Assembly (NCBI GenBank): GCA_010024875.1 | Contig: RGFZ01000003.1 | Location: 1-64,000, forward strand | Reading direction: 5' to 3' | DNA from: Oxalobacteraceae bacterium | GTDB taxonomy: Bacteria > Pseudomonadota > Gammaproteobacteria > Burkholderiales > Burkholderiaceae_D | Length of the DNA: 64,000 bases | Shown here: positions 8,163 through 17,077 of the stretch, one piece after another | How the letters are laid out: each line of letters opens with the position of its first letter | How positions within the stretch are numbered: the first letter of the stretch is position 1 | The notes under the pieces: generated by a model | The model's database searches: none | What the model saw: the letters and a program-made list of their open reading frames with translations, nothing else | Told to the model about the DNA's origin: nothing | Made by a program: the position numbers and the translations under genes

Positions 8163-9044
8163 TTACTTGTCATCCTGGGCCATTGATGCACCGATACCTG
8201 AGAGCTTCGTATCAATGATGCGATCAGGATCAACACTGGCTATGGGCGTGCTGCGCAAGTACGCCAGCGAATCCAGGCAATAGTGCTGGAACCATAAACC
8301 GCTAAACGTGAAGATCAGCAGATAAAGCCATATCGCCAACGCGGCCAGCGCAGGAAACAATATTACCGACATAACGCCACCCAGCCACAACAGACCGGGC
8401 GCTGCGCCGAGACTACCCGTCACGACACCGATCACAAGCAATGGCAGGCGTTGTGATGCGCGAATCGTGTTCAGCTCTTGCTCATCGGCGAAATCGGCCA
8501 GTGCATCATAGGTCATCACTCGGCAAGTCAGCCAGCCCCATAACAAGGGCTGCACGATCAATGCGAACAGCGGTACCAGATTCAATGGAAGCGTAATCAG
8601 CCATGCGATCAGGAACACGGTAAATGATGACAGTGAGACCCAGACGCTACCGACGAATGAGCCACCACGCCTGCGTTCCATCTGAGGATAATAACGACGG
8701 CCAACATGATTGGCGATTGAAGGCATCACTACCAATCCAATCAGCAGTAGTGCCGTCACGATCATGAATGGCAGTAGCAGCCACATCGCGATCAGCGGCA
8801 CGAGCAGAGTGCGCAGCGATGACAATCCCAGCGAATCCAGCATCTCGCCGCTCTGCCGGAAAAGTCCGTAATCCGAAAACCAGGCATGCAGCTGATCGAT
8901 CATGGGTTGCAAACCCTGCCATAACGCCAATCCCCATAAGGCCAGTGCGAGCACGAGAGGCAGCACGGTCATCAGCAGCATCCGTGGATGCATCTGAGAC
9001 AGCAATGCGCGAAAGAATGTTTTGAACAGAGGTGTCATGATCAT
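8163..9044 (-). CDS. EI24-domain (CysZ-like) membrane protein
   Basis: 293-residue inner-membrane protein with several long hydrophobic segments and the EI24 family layout (LPLNLVPLFALIVQPLLWGWLTCRVMTYDALADFAD around the centre). Bacterial members are CysZ-like sulfate transporters or uncharacterised relatives. The length and lack of cys neighbours make the sulfate role only a possibility. Starts at 9044 or 9038 (MIMTP...) are both possible. It is divergent from the FKBP gene. Confidence 0.78.
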   Translation of the reverse strand: MIMTPLFKTFFRALLSQMHPRMLLMTVLPLVLALALWGLALWQGLQPMIDQLHAWFSDYGLFRQSGEMLDSLGLSSLRTLLVPLIAMWLLLPFMIVTALLLIGLVVMPSIANHVGRRYYPQMERRRGGSFVGSVWVSLSSFTVFLIAWLITLPLNLVPLFALIVQPLLWGWLTCRVMTYDALADFADEQELNTIRASQRLPLLVIGVVTGSLGAAPGLLWLGGVMSVILFPALAALAIWLYLLIFTFSGLWFQHYCLDSLAYLRSTPIASVDPDRIIDTKLSGIGASMAQDDK

Positions 9045-9179
9045 CAGGGAATGTCCACATTATAAAAGCCTGCGGCGCCCTGCGGGATGACCAAGTGGAT
9101 ACGGACATGCTGCTATAGTTCAGAGTCTTGCTCATCCGACGTCCGGTATCGGGCGGTCTCTTCAACAAAGGAAGGCATC

Positions 9180-9536
9180 ATGTCTCAAATCACCACGGCC
9201 TCCGGGCTAATTTATGAGGAATTGACGACCGGCGAAGGCGATGAAGCCAGCGCAGGGGATTTCGTCAGCGTCCATTACACCGGCTGGCTGCAAAACCCAG
9301 ATGGCAGCGAGGGCGAGAAATTCGATTCCAGTGTGGATCGCGATGAGCCTTTCGAATTTTCTCTGGGCGCCGGCCATGTAATCCGTGGTTGGGATGAGGG
9401 CGTGCAAGGCATGAAGGTCGGTGGCAAGCGTCGACTGGTGATACCAGCGGAACTCGGCTACGGTGCCCGTGGCGCGGGAGGTGTAATTCCGCCGAATGCA
9501 ACACTGATCTTCGACGTCGAACTGCTGGAAATCTAA
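9180..9536 (+). CDS. FKBP-type peptidyl-prolyl cis-trans isomerase
   Basis: 118-residue single FKBP domain. It contains [41 protein letters not shown] and the C-terminal [18 protein letters not shown], which together form the rotamase pocket. There is no signal peptide, so it is cytoplasmic. The ATG at 9180 is preceded by AAGGAAG; an open frame further upstream reads as non-coding. Its stop abuts the stop of the convergent PHA-system gene with no intervening base. Confidence 0.93.
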   Translation: MSQITTASGLIYEELTTGEGDEASAGDFVSVHYTGWLQNPDGSEGEKFDSSVDRDEPFEFSLGAGHVIRGWDEGVQGMKVGGKRRLVIPAELGYGARGAGGVIPPNATLIFDVELLEI

Positions 9537-9833
9537 TCAGCCCTGAGAATCGAGATCCATGCCAAACACCTTGGCCATGTTCTTGGTCACCTGCTCCTCG
9601 ATCTTCTTCGCAAAACCTCTCAGCATAATGCCGAGACTGAGTTCCAGCGTGGCCTCACCTTCAGCAAGCGCCAGCGTGCCGGAGAAGCCGCTGCGCTGGA
9701 ACACTAGCACATCACCCTGCCACTCCCAGCTCATTTCATAGTCGGTCTGCATCTGGTCGGCGACTTTTTGCGCGGCGGAACGCGCATCGTCCATGGACAG
9801 TACGTGCTGCTGCACGATAGTGATGTCGGCCAT
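9537..9833 (-). CDS. Polyhydroxyalkanoic acid system family protein
   Basis: 98-residue protein of the PHA_gran_rgn family, small proteins often encoded near PHA genes in Proteobacteria. The layout is typical: N-terminal ITIVQQHVLSMDDARSAAQKVADQM, a central YEMSWEWQGDVLVFQRSGFSGTL and a C-terminal helix. A strong AGGAGAG ribosome site precedes the ATG. Its biochemical role is not established. It may form a unit with the 2-hydroxyacid dehydrogenase gene immediately upstream (14-nt gap). Confidence 0.85.
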   Translation of the reverse strand: MADITIVQQHVLSMDDARSAAQKVADQMQTDYEMSWEWQGDVLVFQRSGFSGTLALAEGEATLELSLGIMLRGFAKKIEEQVTKNMAKVFGMDLDSQG

Positions 9834-9847
9834 CCGGCTCTCCTGAA

Positions 9848-10828
9848 TTATGTTTTGAATGTGTCCGGGTTCAGCAGATTCGGCGGTCGCTTGCCGGTCA
9901 GCGCGGCGATCAGATTATCCGCAGTGAGATAAGCCATCGCTCGGCGTGTAGACACCGATGCACTGCCAATATGCGGCGTGAGAACGACATTTTTCAGCGC
10001 GAGGAATTCCGGATTGAACGCCGGCTCATTCTCGAAAACGTCGATACCCGCTGCGGCGATCTGACCCGACTTCAGAGCAGCGATCAGTGCAGCATCGTCA
10101 ACAATGCCGCCGCGCGCGATATTTACGAGCGTCGCGGAGGGCTTCATCATGGCCAACTGCTTTGCGCCGATCAGATGGTGCGATGCCGGCGAATACGGCA
10201 GCACCAGGATCACATGATCTGCCGTACGAAGCAATTCATCCATGGCGAGATACTGTGCATTGTTCGCTGCGGCTTCGAGCTCGGGCGCGAGACGGCTGCG
10301 GTTGTGATAAACGACCGTCATGTTGAAGCCCATTGAGCGTCGCGCGATTGCCTGCCCGATGCGGCCCATACCGATAATGCCTAATGTGCTGCCATGGACA
10401 TCCGCACTCAGAAAATCATCATAGCGCCATTTCTTCCACTGCCCGGCACGCAGAAAATGCTCCGATTCGCTCACGCGTCTTGTCGCCGCCATCATCAGCG
10501 TCCAGCCGAAGTCCGCGGTGGTCTCGTTCAGCACGTCGGGGGTATTGGTCACCATCACGCCCGCAGCGGTCGCTGCTGGCAAATCGATATTGTTGTAGCC
10601 GACGGCCATATTGCACACAGCCCTCAGGTTCGGGCATTCAGAGAACAGATCACCCGCAAAGCGATGCGTGGGGTTGGCAAACACACCTGCTTTGCCCTGC
10701 AGCCGGCGCATCAGCTCGACTTCGTCATACGCTTCATCAGTCTGGTTGTGCTCGACCTCGAGATGCTGCGACAGATAATCGATCACTTCAGGAAAAGTCT
10801 CGCGCGTAACCAGCACCTTGGGTTTCAT
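9848..10828 (-). CDS. D-2-hydroxyacid dehydrogenase (glyoxylate/hydroxypyruvate reductase type)
   Basis: 326 residues of the D-isomer-specific 2-hydroxyacid dehydrogenase family. The nucleotide-binding loop GMGRIG (153-158) and the catalytic triad Arg239 (NIARGG), Glu268 (ENEP) and His286 (TPHIGSA) are all present. It most likely reduces glyoxylate, hydroxypyruvate or 2-ketogluconate with NAD(P)H (GhrB-like). The upstream minus-strand gene is a LutC homologue 45 nt away, so both may serve C2/C3 hydroxyacid metabolism. Substrate specificity is an inference. Confidence 0.9.
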   Translation of the reverse strand: MKPKVLVTRETFPEVIDYLSQHLEVEHNQTDEAYDEVELMRRLQGKAGVFANPTHRFAGDLFSECPNLRAVCNMAVGYNNIDLPAATAAGVMVTNTPDVLNETTADFGWTLMMAATRRVSESEHFLRAGQWKKWRYDDFLSADVHGSTLGIIGMGRIGQAIARRSMGFNMTVVYHNRSRLAPELEAAANNAQYLAMDELLRTADHVILVLPYSPASHHLIGAKQLAMMKPSATLVNIARGGIVDDAALIAALKSGQIAAAGIDVFENEPAFNPEFLALKNVVLTPHIGSASVSTRRAMAYLTADNLIAALTGKRPPNLLNPDTFKT

Positions 10829-10873
10829 ATTGTTAGGGCTCCGTGGAGGGGTAAGCTAATCGTCAGCGGCGGC

Positions 10874-11536
10874 TCAAGCGCCATGCACGAGAATCAGGTG
10901 CACGCGATAAGGGCCATGCGCACCGAGCACAATAGTTTGCTCGATATCACCGGTGCGCGACGGGCCGGAGATGAAATTGGTCGCGCGCGGCAGCTCGCCA
11001 CGTTCTTTTTTTGCGAGTGCAAATGCATCTTCCATCGAACGAACGATGCGGCTGACCGGAATCACCGCGATATGCGTCTCTGGCAGCAGCGCAGCGGAGG
11101 CGTAAGTCTCGCTGCCCGACAGCAGCATCAAGGTGCCTGTCTCGGCAATCGCGCAAAAGCAACCAGTGATGCCCACGAGATCCTTGTCCACGGGCGGCCG
11201 AAACTCGACCCCCAGCCCTGCCTGTTGCCAGTCCATAGAGGACATCGTCTCCCATGCAATCGCGGCGGGCGCCACGCCCAGTCCGCTCAGATAACGCGCA
11301 GCAGCAGCGGGCACGTCCTCCAGCGACTGCACTTCATCTGCGGTCTGGGAGGTACGCTCGGCCTGCTGCCGAAAACGTCCGACCAGATCGTTGCCGATAT
11401 CAGGACGTGGTCCGGGACTGCTTGATGCCAGATACGCTTGTGCTTCAGCCAGTTCGGCTGCGGTCGGCTCGGCGGGGCGTTGCTGGGCTTTGCGGATGCG
11501 ACTAAATATCGCTTTGCGGGCGGCGGAAGTGTCCAT
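10874..11536 (-). CDS. lutC: LutC/YkgG family protein, lactate-utilisation type
   Basis: 220 residues with the LutC (DUF162) core: AETGTLMLLSG, then LPETHIAVIPVSRIVRSMEDA, and the C-terminal SGPSRTGDIEQTIVLGAHGP. In B. subtilis LutABC is an iron-sulfur L-lactate oxidation complex. Here neither lutA nor lutB is adjacent, so the partners are either elsewhere or different. A GGAG close to the ATG supports the start. It probably precedes the 2-hydroxyacid dehydrogenase in one transcript. Confidence 0.87.
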   Translation of the reverse strand: MDTSAARKAIFSRIRKAQQRPAEPTAAELAEAQAYLASSSPGPRPDIGNDLVGRFRQQAERTSQTADEVQSLEDVPAAAARYLSGLGVAPAAIAWETMSSMDWQQAGLGVEFRPPVDKDLVGITGCFCAIAETGTLMLLSGSETYASAALLPETHIAVIPVSRIVRSMEDAFALAKKERGELPRATNFISGPSRTGDIEQTIVLGAHGPYRVHLILVHGA

Positions 11537-11862
11537 GATCTCCTCGATATTATTAACTCGATTCTACCTCGGCAACACTTCCCAAGCGACGCTGGCGACG
11601 TGAGTAAATTTGGGAAGCGCCGGCCAAAAATATTCACCAAGCGGTCCTGAAAAACCAAAATCCGTCCCCGGCTGCCGGAATACGCCTCTCCTGCCCCGGC
11701 ATGAGACCGACGCGTGAACGAATTAGCTTATTTAAAAACCATCTAAACCGGATTTGTGAGGCACCTCGGTTTGCCTTAAAATACAAGGCTTTGCGATTAA
11801 AGCAGCCTGAACGGCTGCCGGCATCGGCATGTGTTTCAAAAATATTCACAAATAGGACCCCT
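11537..11862. other. Divergent intergenic region lutC-fdxA
   Basis: 326 nt between two divergent genes. It holds the fdxA promoter candidate (11754-11782) and a 13-bp direct repeat, CAAAAATATTCAC, at 11625-11637 and again at 11837-11849 next to the fdxA ribosome site. No protein-like frame or RNA gene is evident. Confidence 0.5.
11754..11782 (+). promoter_or_regulatory. Putative sigma-70 promoter of fdxA
   Basis: TTGTGA (11754-11759), a 17-nt spacer and TAAAAT (11777-11782) match the sigma-70 pattern well. Transcription would start near 11789, giving a leader of about 75 nt. Confidence 0.55.
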
Positions 11863-12186
11863 ATGACCCACGTTGTGACCGAATCGTGCATCCGCTGCCG
11901 TTACACCGACTGCGTGGATGTATGCCCGGTAGATTGCTTCCGTGAAGGCCCGAACTTTCTGGCGATCGATCCGGACGAGTGCATTGATTGCGCTGTTTGC
12001 GTTGCCGAGTGCCCGGTCAATGCGATCTATGCAGAAGAAGACGTGCCAGGCGACCAGCAGCAGTTCATCAAGCTTAACGTGGACCTGGCTCGCAAATGGC
12101 CATCAATCACCAAATCCAAGTCCGCGCTGGCCGACGCGGACGAATGGAAAGATGTGAAGGAAAAGCTCCAGTACCTGGACCGCTAA
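11863..12186 (+). CDS. fdxA: 7Fe ferredoxin FdxA
   Basis: 107-residue ferredoxin closely resembling Azotobacter vinelandii FdI as I remember it. Cys9, Cys17 and Cys50 would hold the [3Fe-4S] cluster; Cys21, Cys40, Cys43 and Cys46 the [4Fe-4S] cluster, with Cys12 free as in FdI. The C-terminal extension (EEDVPGDQQQFI onward) is also typical. AGGA precedes the ATG. It lies 109 nt upstream of a ferredoxin-NADP reductase-like flavoprotein on the same strand, a plausible redox partner. Confidence 0.93.
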   Translation: MTHVVTESCIRCRYTDCVDVCPVDCFREGPNFLAIDPDECIDCAVCVAECPVNAIYAEEDVPGDQQQFIKLNVDLARKWPSITKSKSALADADEWKDVKEKLQYLDR

Positions 12187-12245
12187 TCGCCGTGCAGCGA
12201 ATAGCGTCGCACGCGGCGCAATTCATGCAGCAGGTATTGCCCCTG

Positions 12246-12268
12246 AACCCCGGCCGCAAGCCGGGGTT
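12246..12268 (+). terminator. GC-rich hairpin between fdxA and the reductase gene
   Basis: Perfect 9-bp stem AACCCCGGC/GCCGGGGTT with the loop CGCAA, followed only by GGTATTTG. It may attenuate transcription between fdxA and the downstream gene rather than fully terminate it. Confidence 0.45.
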
Positions 12269-12295
12269 GGTATTTGAAAGAAAGCTCTCGCAAGT

Positions 12296-13351
12296 ATGAA
12301 CACCTCAGTCAACACCCCGATAGAAACTGATGCCGTCATTGTTGGCGCCGGCCCGGTAGGATTGTTTCAGGTCTTTGAACTCGGCCTGTTGGAAATCAAG
12401 GCCCATGTAATCGATTCACTCACCGCGGTCGGCGGTCAGTGCGTCGAGCTCTATCCAGACAAGCCAATCTATGACATTCCAGCCGTGCCCGTTTGCACCG
12501 GTCAAGAGCTAACCGACAACCTGCTCAAGCAGATCGAACCTTTCGAACCGACTTTTCACCTCGGACAGGAAGTTACCGCAGTCGAAAAACGCGAGGATGG
12601 CCGCTTCAACCTCGAGACATCGACCGGGTCCCGCTTCATCACTAAAACGGTCTTCATCGCTGCCGGCGTTGGCTCGTTCCAGCCGCGCACCCTGAAAGTC
12701 GATGGGATCGAGGCGTTTGAAGACAAGCAGCTGTTCTATCGCGTCAAAGATCCATCGCGTTTCGCGGGCCGAAATATCGTGATTTGTGGTGGCGGAGATT
12801 CCGCACTGGACTGGGCGCTTGACCTGCAAGGCAAAGCTGAGTCAGTGATTCTCCTGCACCGCCGCGAAGAGTTCCGTGCTGCGCCGGCATCAGTTGCGAA
12901 AATGAAAGAGCTATGCGAACAGATGGAAATGCAACTGCTGATCGGTCAGGTCACCGGCTTCGAAGCAGAAGCCGACAAGCTTAGCGAAATCAAGGTCACC
13001 GGCGCCGATGGCGTTACACGTCGCCTGCCGCTGGACGATCTGCTAGTGTTCTTCGGTCTGTCGCCCAAGCTCGGCCCGATCGCTGAATGGGGACTGGACA
13101 TCGAGCGCAAGCAGCTGTCGGTCGATACGGAAAAATTCGAGACCAATATCCCCGGTATCTTCGCTGTGGGCGATATCAACACCTACCCCGGAAAGAAGAA
13201 GCTGATCCTGTCCGGCTTCCATGAGGCAGCGCTCGCTGCCTTTGGTGCTGCGCCGTATATCTTCCCCGAAAAGAAGATTCATATGCAGTACACGACGACA
13301 TCCCCGAAACTGCACAAGATTCTCGGTGTGGAATCACCGGTGTTCGACTGA
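12296..13351 (+). CDS. Ferredoxin-NADP reductase, thioredoxin-reductase-like
   Basis: 351-residue FAD/NAD(P) flavoprotein. The FAD Rossmann loop VGAGPVGLF is at residues 15-23 and the NAD(P) loop [11 protein letters not shown] near 163-173. It lacks the CxxC redox pair of thioredoxin reductase, which points to the type-2 ferredoxin/flavodoxin-NADP reductases. The C-terminal [29 protein letters not shown] is the second FAD-binding region. Its position after fdxA supports electron exchange between NADPH and this ferredoxin (inference). A strong terminator follows. Confidence 0.9.
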   Translation: MNTSVNTPIETDAVIVGAGPVGLFQVFELGLLEIKAHVIDSLTAVGGQCVELYPDKPIYDIPAVPVCTGQELTDNLLKQIEPFEPTFHLGQEVTAVEKREDGRFNLETSTGSRFITKTVFIAAGVGSFQPRTLKVDGIEAFEDKQLFYRVKDPSRFAGRNIVICGGGDSALDWALDLQGKAESVILLHRREEFRAAPASVAKMKELCEQMEMQLLIGQVTGFEAEADKLSEIKVTGADGVTRRLPLDDLLVFFGLSPKLGPIAEWGLDIERKQLSVDTEKFETNIPGIFAVGDINTYPGKKKLILSGFHEAALAAFGAAPYIFPEKKIHMQYTTTSPKLHKILGVESPVFD

Positions 13352-13385
13352 TACACAGATATCGAACCGCTATCCCTAAGCAACC

Positions 13386-13416
13386 AATGGGCCCCCTAGG
13401 GGCCCATTCGTTTTTT
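13386..13416 (+). terminator. Rho-independent terminator after the flavoprotein gene
   Basis: Perfect 10-bp stem AATGGGCCCC/GGGGCCCATT (13386-13395 and 13399-13408) with the 3-nt loop CTA, then CG and six T (13411-13416). Confidence 0.9.
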
Positions 13417-13435
13417 GGATGCTATGCATTGCGAT

Positions 13436-14566
13436 TCAAATTCGCGCCCCTGCTTTTCTCTTGGCTTGTCGTTTTTGTCGCCAGCGAATATAGCCAGTGA
13501 CAAACAACAGCAGTGGCACAAAACCAGAAAAGAAGGTCATCCACCGACCAACGAGCCCGAAAGCCTCACCGTTGTGCAGCGGATGCAGCCAGTCAAGCAC
13601 CGTGTTGCCCGCAGTGTTCTGCGCAGGATTGTGCACAGCGATTATCTCTTCACTGTAGGGGTCAAGCCATAACCGTGTCTTGGGGAAGCGTCTCCCCGCT
13701 TCGCCTGACTGATACAAGCGAATACCAAGGGGTCCTTCACCGATAGCCGGCACATCGACCCAGCGTAGCTCAGCCTCAGGAAAGCGCTCGCGCGCCACCG
13801 CCACCGCCCGATCCAGATCGATCGGCATCGCCTTATCAACGACCGGATAGGCTGCGATCTCAGGCATAGGTTTCAATCCCAGCATGGTGTCGAGCAGGCG
13901 GCGCGTTTGATCCGGCAGCGCGAGACCAGCACCGGTCAGCGCAAGTACGATGAGCAGCACCACACCATAGGTACCGGCCAGCACGTGTAGGTCATAAATA
14001 CGTCTCACTGACCCCTCTCTTATGACGGGTCGTAATGCCGACCACCAGCGAGACCTCGATGGCCACCACAGCCACAAGCCAGACAGTAAGGAAATCAGCA
14101 TCACCAGCCCGACCGTTCCGACCACGACTTTGCCTGGTTTGTCGAACAGCAGTGTGTAATGCAAGTCATAGATCCAGGTCGCCAGGTAATCACCCCAGAC
14201 ACGATGACTGGTTCGTTCCAGTGTCACAGGATCAAGCGTGAGCATCAGTGGTGAAAATGAACGCCCCTCACGTTCCGACGATTGCGCATAACGCGCGGTG
14301 ATCGGCGTGCTGTCATCAAGCGGCAGCTCGATTCGCCAGCCACCGTCGCGCTCCGGATAGAGTCTTCTCAGCTGATTGACTACCGCTTCCACTGACACAG
14401 TGTGGGTCAATGATGTTGACGGCCGAAGCCCTGGGTTCAGCGCACGATCGATCTCCGGGTAGAACGCCAACACGCTGCCGGTAACACCCAACAGCGCAAA
14501 GACACCACCCAGCGCAAGCCCGAGGCACAGATGCAGGTTCAGCCACCACCGGCGTGCACGCTTCAT
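13436..14566 (-). CDS. PepSY-associated TM-helix protein, iron/metal-uptake type
   Basis: 376-residue inner-membrane protein with the PepSY_TM layout: helix 1 near residues 14-34 (LHLCLGLALGGVFALLGVTGSVLAFYPEI), a large periplasmic PepSY region, an H-x2-A...G helix (RIYDLHVLAGTYGVVLLIVLALTGAGLAL), a second periplasmic part and a C-terminal helix. The family is common next to TonB-dependent siderophore receptors and may act in inner-membrane reduction or release of the metal. It starts 3 nt after the receptor stop, so the two are cotranscribed. Confidence 0.88.
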   Translation of the reverse strand: MKRARRWWLNLHLCLGLALGGVFALLGVTGSVLAFYPEIDRALNPGLRPSTSLTHTVSVEAVVNQLRRLYPERDGGWRIELPLDDSTPITARYAQSSEREGRSFSPLMLTLDPVTLERTSHRVWGDYLATWIYDLHYTLLFDKPGKVVVGTVGLVMLISLLSGLWLWWPSRSRWWSALRPVIREGSVRRIYDLHVLAGTYGVVLLIVLALTGAGLALPDQTRRLLDTMLGLKPMPEIAAYPVVDKAMPIDLDRAVAVARERFPEAELRWVDVPAIGEGPLGIRLYQSGEAGRRFPKTRLWLDPYSEEIIAVHNPAQNTAGNTVLDWLHPLHNGEAFGLVGRWMTFFSGFVPLLLFVTGYIRWRQKRQAKRKAGARI

Positions 14567-14569
14567 GGT

Positions 14570-16603
14570 TTACATCCTGACCTGCAGCGACACATACACC
14601 GCGCGTCCTGCTCCTGGCGAATGCAAGGACTGCGTACCGTCGTACCACACGTACTCTTGGTACCTGTCAAACAGATTACGCACCTGAAGTTCGGTGCTCA
14701 CGACCTTGTTGATACGGTAGGTAGCGGAGGCATGACTGAGCAGATAGCTGCCGAAACGTCCCGTGCTGTTAGTTCGCTCGAGGTAATAGCTGCTTTGACC
14801 GTTCGCCCACACAGAGTAGCGCAGCTGCTCGCTATGATAATAATCAGCACCCAGGTTGTAGATCGCCCGCGGCACATGATCGATTTCCTTACCCTCCGTG
14901 GTCAGCGAGCTGGCATCCGCCTTCAAAATGTCGGAACGTTGGACCGCACCCGCAACCCAGAAATTCAGCTGCGATGAAGGCCGTGCATTGAGCTCGATAT
15001 CGATGCCCTGCCGGCGAGTCTTGCCAATATTCTCCGCATCGTTTGCAGCATCATTGAGCTTGCGTCGGGCTTCATTGCTGGCGGTTTGTTGCCACAGTGC
15101 GATGCGCCCATCGAGCCACATCACGGGTCGGAATCGCACGCCGGCTTCCCAGCCTTCATTGATCGAAGGCGCGAGATTGATGGCCTGATTGACTCGGTAG
15201 GCCGCCGTGCCGACGCCAACCTGAAAGCTACGACCTACGTTGCTGTACACAGAGACTGACTCCGACCACTGATACATCGCGCTGAGTTTCGGCTGACGGA
15301 TAAGACCGTAGTCATTCAAGTCATAAAGTACGCCATTCAATCGGTTGGTGTACTCGCCCGATATCGAGTCAATACGCAACGCTGGCGTGATCGTCAGCCG
15401 TTGCGAGGGTTTCAGCATCGCCTGCACAAAGCCACCCATCGTATTGAAATCAAACTGCTGGTTGCGGGTCTGAGCAGTGCGTGATTGCATCAGCGTGCTG
15501 TAACGCTCACTGCGATTGTCCTGATGTTCGGTCTCCACGCCACCCGTGATGGTGAGTTCGCCAAACGATGTCTGACCTGCCTGCCAGCTGGCGCTGGCGG
15601 AAGCACCCAAGTGCGTTTCATCGACAAGGCGTTCCTGCTGCGACGTACCCGTAGAAAAACGCACATAGCGTTTATCGTGCAGATCGTTCAGGTAGATCTG
15701 CGCACTGGCAGTCAGATCATCGCGGATCGCACTTTTCCCTTGCAAGGCAAGCTGTGTCATCTGGCGCCTGCCTTCATCTGACGCATTATGTGCGAGAGAC
15801 TGGCGTGGGTCTGCCTCAGCTTGTGCCCGCGTCAGATAACCTGCCTCTTGTGCGCTCAGCTCGGCATGGCGAGCGATCAGTCCGATCTGATGGCGGCGAT
15901 CTTCGCTGTGCAAGAACCATTTGCCGGAAACGGTTGCATTCTCTGCCTGCGAATGCCGGCGATATCCATCAGTAGTCATGTAACTGAATGCATAGTTCTG
16001 CGATAGCCGTCCATCATCGATTCCCGTCGCTGCTTGCAGATCACGCGTGTTGAAGCTACCGTAGCTCAACCGCGCTAACTGATAATCCCCACCGGATTTC
16101 GTCACGATATTCGCATTGCCGGCGATGTTATGCAGCCCGTAGCGTGGATCATTGGTACCCTTGACCACCTCAATCGCATCGATATCCAGACGCGGCGCAA
16201 GGTCGATGTAAGGCATATTGCCGTCATTACTGTTGGAAGGAATGCCATCGATGAGCAGCTTCACCGCATTGATCTCTCCTTCGCCATTGAATGCGCGCAT
16301 TGATAGCTTGCCCGACGTCGTGCCCTGCCCGAACGTCGTAAGCATCACGCCCGGCACCTGATCGAACAGCTGCCAGTTGTTGGCCACTGCCTGCTGCTCG
16401 ATGCGCTCGGCAGGGATGACATTGACCGAGGTATATAGGCTGCTAACGGCCAGCGGATCACGATTAGCTGCCACGACCACCTCGCCCAGAGTCATCATGG
16501 TGGTAGCTGATGCCTTATCAGCCTCTTGCGCAGTGGCGACAGGCGTCGCGCATGTCAAAAGCACAGCCAACTGTGCCGGGCCGCGTGTGAAATTCGTTCT
16601 CAT
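14570..16603 (-). CDS. TonB-dependent outer-membrane receptor
   Basis: 677-residue receptor: a signal peptide (MRTNFTRGPAQLAVLLTCATPVATAQ), a plug domain with a TonB-box-like LGEVVVAANRD, the NVIPAERIEQQAVANNWQLFDQVPGVMLTTFGQG segment, then a 22-strand barrel ending in VYVSLQVRM with an aromatic-rich last strand. The ATG at 16603 is chosen over an upstream in-frame codon (16705) because GGGA lies just upstream and the signal peptide begins there. Gene context (PepSY_TM downstream, DUF2946 upstream) suggests import of a metal or metal chelate. The ligand is unknown. Confidence 0.9.
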   Translation of the reverse strand: MRTNFTRGPAQLAVLLTCATPVATAQEADKASATTMMTLGEVVVAANRDPLAVSSLYTSVNVIPAERIEQQAVANNWQLFDQVPGVMLTTFGQGTTSGKLSMRAFNGEGEINAVKLLIDGIPSNSNDGNMPYIDLAPRLDIDAIEVVKGTNDPRYGLHNIAGNANIVTKSGGDYQLARLSYGSFNTRDLQAATGIDDGRLSQNYAFSYMTTDGYRRHSQAENATVSGKWFLHSEDRRHQIGLIARHAELSAQEAGYLTRAQAEADPRQSLAHNASDEGRRQMTQLALQGKSAIRDDLTASAQIYLNDLHDKRYVRFSTGTSQQERLVDETHLGASASASWQAGQTSFGELTITGGVETEHQDNRSERYSTLMQSRTAQTRNQQFDFNTMGGFVQAMLKPSQRLTITPALRIDSISGEYTNRLNGVLYDLNDYGLIRQPKLSAMYQWSESVSVYSNVGRSFQVGVGTAAYRVNQAINLAPSINEGWEAGVRFRPVMWLDGRIALWQQTASNEARRKLNDAANDAENIGKTRRQGIDIELNARPSSQLNFWVAGAVQRSDILKADASSLTTEGKEIDHVPRAIYNLGADYYHSEQLRYSVWANGQSSYYLERTNSTGRFGSYLLSHASATYRINKVVSTELQVRNLFDRYQEYVWYDGTQSLHSPGAGRAVYVSLQVRM

Positions 16604-16714
16604 TGTTTTTCCCAGATGAAGAGCCCGAGTCGCGCCCGCCGGGCGCGAACAGGCGACAAAAACAATACCGGCAAGCACGCGGAGTGCAGCCAGTACCTTC
16701 TGCAACGAGGAAAA

Positions 16715-17077
16715 TCAGGCCGGAGGAGCCCGGGGGAGAATGGAATGACCGGCATACCAGCGATGCCCAGCCCAAGGATAGAAGGCGATCGCGTGGTGAC
16801 GAAGCTCTGCATTCAGGTGAGCGCGTGTGTCGAAATCTGGCGTCGCGCCCGTCGCTGCGCACAACAGACAATGATCATTGGCAGCCTGATGATCTGCCGG
16901 CGTCGTGTCGGGCGGAGCCAGTTTCACCCACTGAATACCGCCGGCGGCACAAATCTCCATCCAGCCTGGCTTGCCAGAGGCACCGAGCGCTGCCCAAGAT
17001 GGCAGCGCCAGCTGGATTAACAGAACAGCAATCAGATACCGGGCAACCCGGCGGTGGAGGAAGTTACCAAAAGACAT
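16715..17077 (-). CDS. DUF2946 family protein
   Basis: 120-residue secreted or membrane-anchored protein: an N-terminal hydrophobic segment (YLIAVLLIQLALPSWAALGA) and a DHCLLC motif near residue 68, the His/Cys signature of DUF2946. The family usually neighbours TonB-type metal receptors, and the His/Cys motif suggests metal binding, possibly copper (inference). It is the first gene of the PepSY/receptor operon, 111 nt upstream of the receptor start. Confidence 0.78.
   Translation of the reverse strand: MSFGNFLHRRVARYLIAVLLIQLALPSWAALGASGKPGWMEICAAGGIQWVKLAPPDTTPADHQAANDHCLLCAATGATPDFDTRAHLNAELRHHAIAFYPWAGHRWYAGHSILPRAPPA

Noticed and set aside
10394-11425. 343-codon open frame on the plus strand
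   Set aside because: It is antisense to the clearly real 2-hydroxyacid dehydrogenase and LutC genes, and its residues do not resemble a protein family.
16604-16705. Upstream start for the TonB receptor
   Set aside because: The ATG at 16603 has a GGGA ribosome site and begins the signal peptide.
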